Below, in pieces: positions 1 to 7,182 of a stretch of DNA of 17,403 bases; positions within the stretch are counted from its first letter, which is position 1, and each line of letters starts with the position of its first letter. Position numbers and translations under genes: made by a program. The notes beneath the pieces were generated by a model. It did no database searches. It had not been told where the DNA came from and saw nothing but the letters and a program-made list of their open reading frames with translations. Source of the DNA: JBBQAA01 sp038254195 (GTDB lineage Bacteria; Actinomycetota; Thermoleophilia; Solirubrobacterales; Solirubrobacteraceae); assembly GCA_038254195.1 (NCBI GenBank), contig JBBSGJ010000031.1:1-17403 (forward strand). Reading direction: 5' to 3'.

Positions 1-110
1 CCCCCCCCCCCGCCGCGGGGGGGGCGGGGGGGCGGGGGGGGGGGCCGGGGGGGGGGGGGCGGCGGGCCGGCCCCCCCCCCCCCCACCCCACCCCCCCCCC
101 CCCCCCGCGA
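1..110. other. C/G homopolymer contig end, probable artefact
   Basis: About 110 bases are almost only C and G, in long runs that switch from C to G and back to C, with just three A residues and no T. No reading frame, hairpin with a sensible loop, or gene is supported here. Natural GC-rich DNA in the rest of the window has no comparable runs. I read it as a low-quality or mis-assembled contig end rather than biology. It hides whatever lies upstream of the tyrA promoter, including any -35 element. Confidence 0.75.
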
Positions 111-113
111 CCG

Positions 114-119
114 TAGGGT
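114..119 (+). promoter_or_regulatory. -10 element of tyrA, leaderless type
   Basis: TAGGGT lies exactly 7 nt before the GTG start of tyrA. A TANNNT hexamer this close to the start puts transcription initiation at or within a few bases of the start codon, as in the leaderless mRNAs common in actinobacteria. No Shine-Dalgarno sequence is present between them. The -35 region falls inside the C/G artefact and cannot be judged. The same arrangement recurs at five other genes in this window. Confidence 0.55.
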
Positions 120-126
120 CCTTCGC

Positions 127-1191
127 GTGCGCGTCGCGGTCCTCGGAGTCGGCCTGATCGGGGGCTCGGTCGGCCTGGCCGCCGCCGCGCGGCTGGGCGC
201 CGACGTCGCGGGCTGGGACCCGGACGCCGGGGCCCTCGCCCGGGCGGCGGAGAAGGGCGCGGTGGGCCACCGTTCTCCCTCCCTCGAAGAGGCTGTGCGC
301 GGTGCGAACGCGGTGGTCGTCGCTGCACCGGTGGGAGTGCTCGCCGACGTCGTCGCCGCCGCTCTCGTCGCCAGCGACGACCAGACCGTCGTCACCGACG
401 TCGGCTCCACCAAGCGCGGGGTCGTCGCCGCCCATCCGCACCCGCGCTTCGTCGGCGGCCACCCCCTCGCGGGTGCCGAGACCGCCGGCGTCGAGCACGC
501 CCGCGAGGACCTGTTCGACGGCGCCACCTGGTATCTCACGCCCACCGCGACCACCTCGGGTGTGCACTTCGAGCGCCTGCACCGCTTCGTCTCCGGCCTC
601 GGGGCCCGGCCCCAGGCGCTCGACGCCGAGCGCCACGACGCCCTGCTCGCCGCCGTCTCGCACCTGCCCCACGTTCTCGCCAACGTCCTCGTGGCCCAGG
701 CCGCGCAGGTCACCGCCGAGGACCCCGTCCCCGCCGCCGGCCCGAGCTTCCGCGACGCCACGCGCGTGGCCGGCGCCTCGAGCGCCATCTGGCGCGACAT
801 CTACCTCTCCAACGCCGACGTGCTCGTCGAGCGCATCGACGACACCGTGGCCCGACTCACCACCGTGCGCGACGCCCTCGCCGCCCGGGACGGGGAGCGC
901 ATCACGGCCTGGAACGACGGCGCCCGGGAGGACCGCCGGACGCTGCTCGAGGCCGGCCTCACCGGCGGTCCGGTCCACGAGCTGCGCATCCGGGTGTCCA
1001 ACCAGCCCGGGGTCATCGCGTCGCTCGCCCTCGAGCTCGGCCGCGCCGGCGTCAACATCACCGACATGGCGCTCTACCCGGCCCCGGACGGCCGCTCGGG
1101 CTCCGTGGCGCTGTGGATCGCCGGCGACGCCCCCGCCGCCCGGGCGCAGGAGCTCGTCGGCGGCCTCGGCTTCACGGTGGCCCGCCCGTGA
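127..1191 (+). CDS. tyrA: Prephenate dehydrogenase with C-terminal ACT domain
   Basis: Catalyses NAD-dependent oxidative decarboxylation of prephenate to 4-hydroxyphenylpyruvate in tyrosine synthesis, in the cytosol. The 354-residue product opens with a Rossmann motif GVGLIG (residues 7-12), then TDVGSTK (90-96) and GGHPLAG (110-116). The SHLPH segment (178-182) carries the family catalytic histidine, and TRVAG and WRDIY follow. The last 70 or so residues (about 284-354) look like an ACT domain, which in this family usually senses tyrosine, so feedback inhibition is inferred. The GTG start is chosen because the Rossmann strand begins at once and a TAGGGT hexamer sits 7 nt upstream. The stop overlaps the aroA start by 4 bp (GTGA), so it heads a coupled operon. 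An arogenate dehydrogenase specificity cannot be excluded from sequence. Confidence 0.93.
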   Translation: MRVAVLGVGLIGGSVGLAAAARLGADVAGWDPDAGALARAAEKGAVGHRSPSLEEAVRGANAVVVAAPVGVLADVVAAALVASDDQTVVTDVGSTKRGVVAAHPHPRFVGGHPLAGAETAGVEHAREDLFDGATWYLTPTATTSGVHFERLHRFVSGLGARPQALDAERHDALLAAVSHLPHVLANVLVAQAAQVTAEDPVPAAGPSFRDATRVAGASSAIWRDIYLSNADVLVERIDDTVARLTTVRDALAARDGERITAWNDGAREDRRTLLEAGLTGGPVHELRIRVSNQPGVIASLALELGRAGVNITDMALYPAPDGRSGSVALWIAGDAPAARAQELVGGLGFTVARP

Positions 1192-2486
1192 ACACCAACT
1201 TCGCTCCCGCCGGGCCCCTGCGCGGCTCGGTCGCCCCCCCGGCCGACAAGTCGCTCTCGCACCGCGCCGCGCTGCTCGCGGCCATGAGCTCCGAGCCCGT
1301 GCGCATCGCCAACTACCTGGACGCCGCCGACACGAACTGCACGCTGGAGGCGCTGCGGATGCTCGGCGCCGTCGTCGACGAGCAGCCCGACGAGCTCATC
1401 GTGCGCGGGACCGGCCTGCGCCACCCCGATGAGCCCACGCTGGGGATCGACGTGGGCAACGCGGGGACGCTCATGCGCCTGCTGCCGGGCTGGCTCGCCC
1501 AGCTTCCGGGCACGACCTGGCGCTTCGACGGCGACGAGTCCATCCGCCGGCGCCCGGTCGACCGCATCGCCGCCCCGCTCGAGGCCATGGGCGCGATCGT
1601 CGAGGCGACGGACGGCCGCTTCGCGCCCTTCGTCGTCCACGGCGCCCCCCTGCGCGGGATCGATTACACGCTGCCCGTGGCCTCCGCCCAGGTGAAGTCC
1701 TGCGTCCTGCTCGCCGGGCTCACCGTCGAGGAGCCGGTGGTCGTCCGCGAACCGATCCCCAGCCGCGACCACACGGAGCGCATGCTCGGCCGCGCCGGGG
1801 TGCCCGTCCTCCGTCGCGGGAGCGCCGTCGAGGTCCGTCGCGTGGACGGGCTCGAGCTTGCCGGCGAGCGCATCCCCGGCGACCTCTCCTCCGCCGCCTT
1901 TCTCATCGCCGCGGCGCTGCTCGTCCGCGGCTCCCGGATCGTCCTGCGCGACGTGGGCGTGAACTGGACGCGCACGGGATTCCTGCGGATCGTGGAGCGG
2001 ATGGGCGGGATCGTCCTCGGCGACCTCGAGCCCGTGGGTGAGCACGGCCTCGACGAGCCGGTGAGCGACCTCGACGTGACCGCGGGCCCGCTCGAGGCCA
2101 CGGAGGTGAGCGCCGACGAGGTCCCGCTGGCGATCGACGAGCTCCCTCTCGTCGCCCTGCTCGGGTGCTTCGCCGAGGGGACGACGGTCGTGCGCGGCGC
2201 CGCGGAGCTCCGCCTGAAGGAGTCCGACCGCGTCAGCTCGGTGGTCGAGGGGCTCCGCGGCCTGGGGGCCGACATCGAGGCCACGGAGGACGGGTTCGTC
2301 GTCCGCGGGGACGGCGGGCTGGAGGGCGGCGTCCTCGAGGCGCGCGGCGACCATCGCCTCGCACTGCTCGGGGCCGTCGCCGGGCTGGCCTCGCGCTCGG
2401 GGGTCGAGGTCATCGGCGCCGAGGCGGCGAGCGTCTCCTACCCCGGCTTCGCCGAGGACGTCGCGAGCCTCGTGCGGCCGTGGTGA
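1188..2486 (+). CDS. aroA: 3-phosphoshikimate 1-carboxyvinyltransferase (EPSP synthase)
   Basis: Transfers the enolpyruvyl group of phosphoenolpyruvate to shikimate-3-phosphate, the sixth step of the shikimate pathway. The 432-residue protein shows KSLSHR (21-26, substrate-binding Lys, Ser, Arg), GNAGT (90-94), DESIRRRP (116-123), SAQVKS (166-171), IDELP carrying the family catalytic Asp, KESDR, and DHRLA near the C terminus. SAQVKS, RDHTERML and the TRTG segment resemble the Bacillus/CP4 (class II) type more than the E. coli type; the GNAGT loop keeps Gly where CP4 has Ala. The start is the GTG inside GTGA at the tyrA stop; a GGTGG about 7 nt upstream may help initiation. An upstream GTG frame extension of 25 Arg/Pro-rich residues is rejected because it overlaps the ACT domain and shows no family similarity. 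The 3' end overlaps cmk. Confidence 0.95.
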   Translation: MNTNFAPAGPLRGSVAPPADKSLSHRAALLAAMSSEPVRIANYLDAADTNCTLEALRMLGAVVDEQPDELIVRGTGLRHPDEPTLGIDVGNAGTLMRLLPGWLAQLPGTTWRFDGDESIRRRPVDRIAAPLEAMGAIVEATDGRFAPFVVHGAPLRGIDYTLPVASAQVKSCVLLAGLTVEEPVVVREPIPSRDHTERMLGRAGVPVLRRGSAVEVRRVDGLELAGERIPGDLSSAAFLIAAALLVRGSRIVLRDVGVNWTRTGFLRIVERMGGIVLGDLEPVGEHGLDEPVSDLDVTAGPLEATEVSADEVPLAIDELPLVALLGCFAEGTTVVRGAAELRLKESDRVSSVVEGLRGLGADIEATEDGFVVRGDGGLEGGVLEARGDHRLALLGAVAGLASRSGVEVIGAEAASVSYPGFAEDVASLVRPW

Positions 2487-3097
2487 TCGCCATCGACGGG
2501 CCCGCGGGCGCCGGGAAGTCCGGCGTGGCCCGGGGGGTCGCCGCCGCGCTCGGCTTCACCTACCTCGACACGGGAGCGATGTACCGCGCCGTCGGGCTCG
2601 CCGCGCGCGAGCGGGGCGTCGGCCCCGGACAGGCGGCCCGCGAAGCGCGGATCGAGCTCGGGGACGCCGTCCGGCTCGACGGCCGGGACGTCTCGGCGGA
2701 GATCCGCACCCCGCAGGCCTCCGAGGACGCCTCGCGCGCCGCGGCCGATCCCGCGGTCCGCGCCGCGCTCGTGGCCCGCCAGCGGCAGATCCTCGCGAGC
2801 GGAGACTGGGTCGCCGAGGGCCGCGACATCGCCACGGTCGTCGCGCCCGGCGCGGAGCTCAAGGTCTTTCTCACCGCGTCGCCCGAGGAGCGCGCCCGGC
2901 GGCGGGCGGCGGACCTCGGGGCGGACCCGGCGGAGGTCCTCGCCGACCTCGCCGCCCGGGACGCGCGCGACGAGGGCCACGGCCGGACGACCTCCGTCGC
3001 CGCCCCCGGCGCCGTCACCCTCGACACCACGGGGCTGTCGCTCGCGGAGGTCGTCGGAGAGGTCGTGGCGATGCTCAAGCCACGATCGGCAAGATGA
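2483..3097 (+). CDS. cmk: Cytidylate kinase
   Basis: Phosphorylates CMP and dCMP to the diphosphates using ATP. The 204-residue product begins almost directly with a P-loop, IDGPAGAGKSG, followed by YLDTGAMYRAVG, the CMP-side region LDGRDVSAEIRTP, and WVAEGRDIATVV. The C-terminal lid region has RDARDEGHGRTTS, a diverged form of the usual RDxxDSxR segment, and it ends with the typical DTTGLSLAEVV helix. Length is slightly short for the family (about 220). The start is the GTG within a GTGA overlap with aroA; the GTG three bases earlier at 2480 would add one residue and is equally possible. Placement directly before der is the usual actinobacterial order. Fully coupled with neighbours: 4 bp overlap upstream and a 4 nt gap to der. 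Confidence 0.93.
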   Translation: MIAIDGPAGAGKSGVARGVAAALGFTYLDTGAMYRAVGLAARERGVGPGQAAREARIELGDAVRLDGRDVSAEIRTPQASEDASRAAADPAVRAALVARQRQILASGDWVAEGRDIATVVAPGAELKVFLTASPEERARRRAADLGADPAEVLADLAARDARDEGHGRTTSVAAPGAVTLDTTGLSLAEVVGEVVAMLKPRSAR

Positions 3098-3101
3098 TGG
3101 G

Positions 3102-4457
3102 GTGATCGGAAAGGTGGCCGTCGTCGGCTATCCCAATGTCGGCAAGTCCTCGCTGGTCAACCGCCTCGCCGGTTCGCGGGAGGCGGTCGTCCACGAGACC
3201 TCGGGCATCACGCGCGACCGCAAGGAGATCCGCGCGGAGTGGAACGGCCGGGAGTTCGCCCTCATCGACACGGGCGGCGTCGACCAGGCCGACCCGGGCG
3301 ACATGGCGCGGCTCATCCGCGAGCAGGTCCGCGCCGCGCTCGCCGACGCCCGGGTGGTGGTCCTCGTCGTGGACGCCCGCGCCGGCCTGCGCCCCGGCGA
3401 TGCCGAGATGGCCGAGGAGCTGCGCCGGTCGCCGCTGCCCGTCCTCGTGGCCGCGAACAAGTGCGATTCTGTGCGCGACCTGCCCCTGGCGGCCGAGTTC
3501 CACGGTCTCGGCCTCGGCGAGCCGCACGCCGTCTCCGCCGCCCAGGGCCTGGGCACGGGCGACCTGCTCGACGCCGTGGTGGCGCTCCTCGGAGACCAGA
3601 CCGACGACGACGAGGACGACGAGCAGGTGCGCCTGGCGATCATCGGCCGGCCCAACGTGGGCAAGTCCTCGCTGGTCAACCGCTTTCTCGGCGAGGAGCG
3701 GGTCATCGTCTCGGAGGTGGCGGGGACGACCCGCGACGCCATCGACCTCCCGCTCGAGTTCGAGGGCCGGCGGCTCGTCATCGTCGACACCGCGGGGATG
3801 CGCCGTCAGTCCAAGGTGGGGGAGTCCATCGAGTACTACACCGCGCTGCGCTCCCAGCGGGCGGCCGAGCGGGCCGACGTCGCCCTCGTGGTCTGCGACG
3901 CGAGCGACGGCGTCACCGCCCAGGACCTGCGCGTCGGCGAGCTGGCGATGCGCGCCGGGTGCGCGACCGCGCTCGTGCTCAACAAGTGGGATGTCGGAGG
4001 AGCCGACGTGGATCTCGACTTCGAGCGCGCGAAGGCGATGCAGAAGCTCCGCCTCCGCCCCAAGGTCCACACCGCGTCGGCGACGACCGGCCGCGGCATC
4101 CGGCGGCTGCTCCAGGAGGCGATCGCGCTGGGCGACCGGACCTCGCACCGCATCCCCACCCCGCGCCTGAACCGCTTCCTCTCCGAGCTCGTGGCCACCC
4201 GCCAGCCCCCGGCCAAGCAGGGCCACCGGCTCAAGCTCATCTTCATGAGCCAGACCCAGGAGCGACCGCCGCGCTTCTCGGTGCAGGTCAACTCGCGCAA
4301 CCGGGTGACCCGCGACTACGCGTACTTCCTCGAGAACCGGCTGCGCAGCGACTTCGGGATGGAGGGGGTGCCGCTCATCATCGACTTCGTGGAGCGCTCC
4401 GAGCGGCGGATCGGGTCCCCACCCACCCGGTCAGAGCGCCGGGCGCGCAGCCGATGA
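3102..4457 (+). CDS. der: Ribosome biogenesis GTPase Der (EngA)
   Basis: Tandem-domain GTPase needed for maturation of the 50S ribosomal subunit; cytosolic and ribosome-associated. In 451 residues, domain 1 has GYPNVGKS (9-16), DTGG (56-59) and NKCD (119-122). An acidic linker rich in Asp and Glu (about 167-175) leads to domain 2 with GRPNVGKS (182-189), DTAGM (229-233) and NKWD (294-297). The C-terminal KH-like domain follows (about 350-440; FLSELVATRQPP, RDYAYFLENRLR, GVPLIIDF). Both G domains look complete, so both should bind GTP. The GTG start lies 4 nt after cmk with no clear Shine-Dalgarno sequence; initiation is probably by coupling. The stop overlaps the next gene by ATGA. Confidence 0.96.
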   Translation: MIGKVAVVGYPNVGKSSLVNRLAGSREAVVHETSGITRDRKEIRAEWNGREFALIDTGGVDQADPGDMARLIREQVRAALADARVVVLVVDARAGLRPGDAEMAEELRRSPLPVLVAANKCDSVRDLPLAAEFHGLGLGEPHAVSAAQGLGTGDLLDAVVALLGDQTDDDEDDEQVRLAIIGRPNVGKSSLVNRFLGEERVIVSEVAGTTRDAIDLPLEFEGRRLVIVDTAGMRRQSKVGESIEYYTALRSQRAAERADVALVVCDASDGVTAQDLRVGELAMRAGCATALVLNKWDVGGADVDLDFERAKAMQKLRLRPKVHTASATTGRGIRRLLQEAIALGDRTSHRIPTPRLNRFLSELVATRQPPAKQGHRLKLIFMSQTQERPPRFSVQVNSRNRVTRDYAYFLENRLRSDFGMEGVPLIIDFVERSERRIGSPPTRSERRARSR

Positions 4458-6010
4458 GGCACCCCCGCACACGCGTGGCGATCCTCACCGGGGTGCTGGT
4501 CCTCGTGGTCGCGCTGGCGGAGGGGCTCCTCGCGCCGGGCGGCGACGACGCGGCGCCGGCCGGCGCCGCGAAGCTCGTCCCCGCCTCCGCGCTCATCTAC
4601 GTCCACGCGCTGACCGGCTCCAAACGCCCGGGCACGCAGCGCGCCCTGCGCCTGGCCCGGCGCTTCCCCGCCTTCGCGCGAGCCCAGCCCGCGGCCGAGG
4701 CCGCCCTGGGGCGCTTCGGGCGCGGGACGGGCGTCGACTTCGCCCGGGACGTGCGGCCGTGGCTCGGCGAGGAGGCCGCGGCCGCGCTGGTGGGGGTGTC
4801 CCCCACGCGGGCCGCGAGCGTCATCGTCCTCGCCGTCTCCGATCGGGCTGGAGCGCGCGAGTTCCTCCAGCGCCTCGGGCGCCCCCGGGGGGCCCAGCGC
4901 TACGGGGGCGTGCGCCTCGAGCTCTTCGGGACGCAGTCCTACGCGTTCTCGGGCTCCTGGCTGCTGCTGGGACCCCCGGACGCGGTGCGGGCCGCCCTCG
5001 ACGCCCAGGCGGGGCGCCGGCGGGCGCTCGCCGACGACCCGGTGTTCAGCCGCGCCGAGGACGGCGCCCCCGGCGATCGCGTCGCCGACGTCTACGCCAC
5101 GGCGGGCGGGGTCCGGCGGCTGCTCACGCCCCGCGGCGGGGCGCTCGGGTTCGCGGGTGCGTCGCTTGACCAGCCGGGGCTCCAGGGCGTCGCGCTCTCC
5201 CTGACCGCCCACGACGCCGCCGCGTCGCTGCGCGTCCACTGGGCGCTGTCCGGCGGGCCGGGCGTTCCCGGTGGGCTACCGCTCTCCGTGTTCGACGAGA
5301 CCCTGCCCCAGACGCTCCCCGGGCCGGTCAGCGCCCTGGTCGACGTCGCCGGCCTGAACCGCGCGCTGCCCGGCCTCGTCGGGAGCCTGTTGCCGCGTCG
5401 ACTGCTCGCGCGCCTCGCGGCGGCGGGCCTCGACCTCGGAGCGGACGTCGCGCCGCTGCTGGCGGGCGAGGCCGCGCTCGCGGTCTACGCCCGGCCCCAG
5501 GGGCCCGCCGTCCTGCTCGTCGCCCGGGTGCGCTCGGAGGCTCGCGCCCGGGAGGCCCTCGCGCGCCTGCAGGGGCCGCTCATCTCCCTCGTCGCTCCCG
5601 GAGCCGAGGCCGCCGGGGTCTCGCCGACGTTCACCCAGCGGCACCTGCCCGGGCTCACCGCCTACGGCCTGCGCCTCGGTCCCGGAGTGGAGCTCGACTA
5701 CGCGGTGGGGGGTGGCCGCGTCGCGCTCACCACGGACTTCGGCCTGCTCCGGGCGCTCGCGCGCACGGACGCCCGGGCCGACCAGCAGCCGCTGTTCGAG
5801 GAAACCGTCGGTCCGCGAGCTCCCCGTTCCGCGGCGGTGGCGTTCGCCGACCTCAAGGCGCTCCTCCTCGCCGCCAAACGCTCGGGGCTCGCGGCGGATC
5901 CCCGGTATGCCGCGCTCGCGCGCGACCTCGGGCCGATCCGGGCCGTCGGCTTCCGGGCGGCTGGTGGGCAGCGCGATTCCCGCGCGGAGATCACACTGTC
6001 GATCCCGTGA
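4454..6010 (+). CDS. Membrane-anchored DUF3352-like protein
   Basis: Function unknown. The 518-residue product has a basic N terminus and one hydrophobic segment (about 7-27), so it is probably anchored or secreted with the bulk outside the membrane. After it comes LVPASALIYVHALTG, the 'substrate-like' opening typical of DUF3352 proteins, in which a predicted extracytoplasmic two-lobed fold begins with a phrase of the type PADALVYV. Two halves each seem to repeat a pattern of a short helix-rich segment, a GVxLELFG or GLTAYGLRL strand and a gating loop, suggesting internal duplication (inference). No catalytic motif or cysteine pair is visible. The ATG overlaps the der stop (ATGA), so it is co-translated as the last member of the tyrA operon. 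The family assignment rests on recall, not a search. Confidence 0.65.
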   Translation: MRHPRTRVAILTGVLVLVVALAEGLLAPGGDDAAPAGAAKLVPASALIYVHALTGSKRPGTQRALRLARRFPAFARAQPAAEAALGRFGRGTGVDFARDVRPWLGEEAAAALVGVSPTRAASVIVLAVSDRAGAREFLQRLGRPRGAQRYGGVRLELFGTQSYAFSGSWLLLGPPDAVRAALDAQAGRRRALADDPVFSRAEDGAPGDRVADVYATAGGVRRLLTPRGGALGFAGASLDQPGLQGVALSLTAHDAAASLRVHWALSGGPGVPGGLPLSVFDETLPQTLPGPVSALVDVAGLNRALPGLVGSLLPRRLLARLAAAGLDLGADVAPLLAGEAALAVYARPQGPAVLLVARVRSEARAREALARLQGPLISLVAPGAEAAGVSPTFTQRHLPGLTAYGLRLGPGVELDYAVGGGRVALTTDFGLLRALARTDARADQQPLFEETVGPRAPRSAAVAFADLKALLLAAKRSGLAADPRYAALARDLGPIRAVGFRAAGGQRDSRAEITLSIP

Positions 6011-6050
6011 GCACGCTGTCCGAATCGGTCGCCCAGGACTGGATCGGAAC

Positions 6051-6055
6051 GGAGG
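6051..6055 (+). promoter_or_regulatory. Shine-Dalgarno site for CTG-started esterase
   Basis: A perfect GGAGG stands 7 nt before a CTG codon at 6063, the ideal distance for ribosome binding. It is the clearest Shine-Dalgarno sequence in the window, where most genes rely on overlap coupling or leaderless starts. It decides the start of the esterase, because no ATG, GTG or TTG in that frame lies nearby. Confidence 0.6.
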
Positions 6056-6062
6056 TCCCCCG

Positions 6063-7097
6063 CTGATCCTCCCCCCGCGCCGTGACCCGTGGGGGCGCGA
6101 CCTCGCGGGTCGGCTCCACGAGCTGACATTCACGAGCGCCGTCCTGCGGGACAACCCGCTGGGCGATCCGGCGTCGCGGCCCCTGCTCGTCTACACGCCC
6201 CCGGGCTGGCCGGACGATGGCCCCTACCCGGCGGTGTGGAGCCTCCAGGGGCTGACCGGGCAGGCTCCGCAGTGGCGCGAGCGCAGCGCCTTCCAGACGT
6301 CCTTCCCCGAGGACGTCGACCGGCTCATCGCCGCCGGGGAGTGCCCGCCGGTGGTCGTCCCGATGCCCGACGCGTGGACGGCGTACGGCGGGTCGCAGTT
6401 CATCGACTCGGCGGGAACCGGGCGCTACGCGACGTATCTGTGCGACGAGCTCGTCCCCTGGGTGGACGAGCGGTTCGCCACCATCCCCGCGTCCTCGGGC
6501 CGCGCCGTCCAGGGGAAGTCCTCGGGCGGCTACGGCGCGCTCGTGCTGGCGATGCTGCGCCCCGACGTCTGGGGCGCACTGGGGGACGTGGCCGGCGATG
6601 CGGGGTTCGAGTACGCCTACCTCCCCGAGCTTCCCGCGACCTGGGCGATGCTCCGCGAGCACGGGAGCATCGAGGCCTTCTGGGCGTGGATGCTCGAGCA
6701 GCCCCGGCCCTCCCCGGCGGCGATGTCCGCGATCAACACGATCGCCATGAGCGCCTGCTACTCCCCGGGGCCCGACGGCCGCCCCGAGCTGCCCTTCGAG
6801 CTCGTCGACGGCTCGTTGCGCGAGGACGTCTGGGCGCGGTGGCTGGCGTGGGACCCGGTGCGGATGCTGCCCCATCACCTCGAGGCCCTGCGCGGGCTGC
6901 GCGGGATCTCGCTCGAGTGTGGGCTCCAGGACGAATACAACCTCCACGTCGGCACGGCGATGCTCCACCGCCGGCTCGAGGAGGCCGGAGTCCCCCATCG
7001 CTTCGAGCTCTTCGCGGGCGGCCACGGTCATATCGGGCACCGCTACGCGCCGCTCGTGGCCTGGCTCGCCGAGCGCCTGACGGCGGGGCCGGGCTGA
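6063..7097 (+). CDS. Esterase-family alpha/beta hydrolase (PF00756-like)
   Basis: Likely a carboxylesterase of the esterase D / enterochelin-esterase type; the substrate is unknown. Counting from CTG 6063 gives 344 residues. LLVYTPPGW (41-49) and a long strand-loop region precede the nucleophile elbow GKSSGGYG (151-158, Ser153 as nucleophile). A candidate Asp lies in ECGLQDEYN (Asp290) and the histidine in GGHGHIGHRY (His321-326 region). No signal peptide is seen, so it is probably cytosolic. The CTG start is inferred: GGAGG lies 7 nt upstream and the sequence ILPPRRDPWGR begins a family-like N terminus, whereas the frame upstream overlaps DUF3352 and lacks ATG/GTG/TTG close by. It sits 52 nt after the DUF3352 gene on the same strand and is followed by a strong hairpin, so it may close the operon. 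Confidence 0.85.
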   Translation: MILPPRRDPWGRDLAGRLHELTFTSAVLRDNPLGDPASRPLLVYTPPGWPDDGPYPAVWSLQGLTGQAPQWRERSAFQTSFPEDVDRLIAAGECPPVVVPMPDAWTAYGGSQFIDSAGTGRYATYLCDELVPWVDERFATIPASSGRAVQGKSSGGYGALVLAMLRPDVWGALGDVAGDAGFEYAYLPELPATWAMLREHGSIEAFWAWMLEQPRPSPAAMSAINTIAMSACYSPGPDGRPELPFELVDGSLREDVWARWLAWDPVRMLPHHLEALRGLRGISLECGLQDEYNLHVGTAMLHRRLEEAGVPHRFELFAGGHGHIGHRYAPLVAWLAERLTAGPG

Positions 7098-7107
7098 CCC
7101 GCGGCAC

Positions 7108-7136
7108 GGGTGGCGGCGGGGGCCTCGCCGCCACCC
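7108..7136 (+). terminator. Strong GC hairpin after esterase gene
   Basis: GGGTGGCGGCG (7108-7118) pairs perfectly with CGCCGCCACCC (7126-7136): an 11-bp stem with a 7-nt loop, lying in the short gap between the esterase stop and priA. No T-tract follows, so it would be a U-less terminator of the kind proposed for GC-rich actinobacteria, or an mRNA-stabilising stem. Its location between two transcription units supports the terminator reading. Confidence 0.6.
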
Positions 7137-7182
7137 CGCATCGCCCGGTCCACGCGGCCGCCGATCTGCTATCTGAGAGGCG

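Noticed and set aside
1074..2354. Long minus-strand open frame of 426 codons opposite aroA
   Set aside because: It lies antisense to a clear EPSP synthase, has no family motif, and such frames are expected in very GC-rich coding DNA.
3239..4453. Upstream extension of the DUF3352 frame through der
   Set aside because: The segment is extremely Arg/Pro-rich and overlaps the intact Der GTPase; the ATGA overlap at 4454 is the natural start.
7170..7175. TATCTG 7 nt before the priA TTG as a -10 element
   Set aside because: Spacing fits, but the conserved final T is G; too weak to list as a feature.
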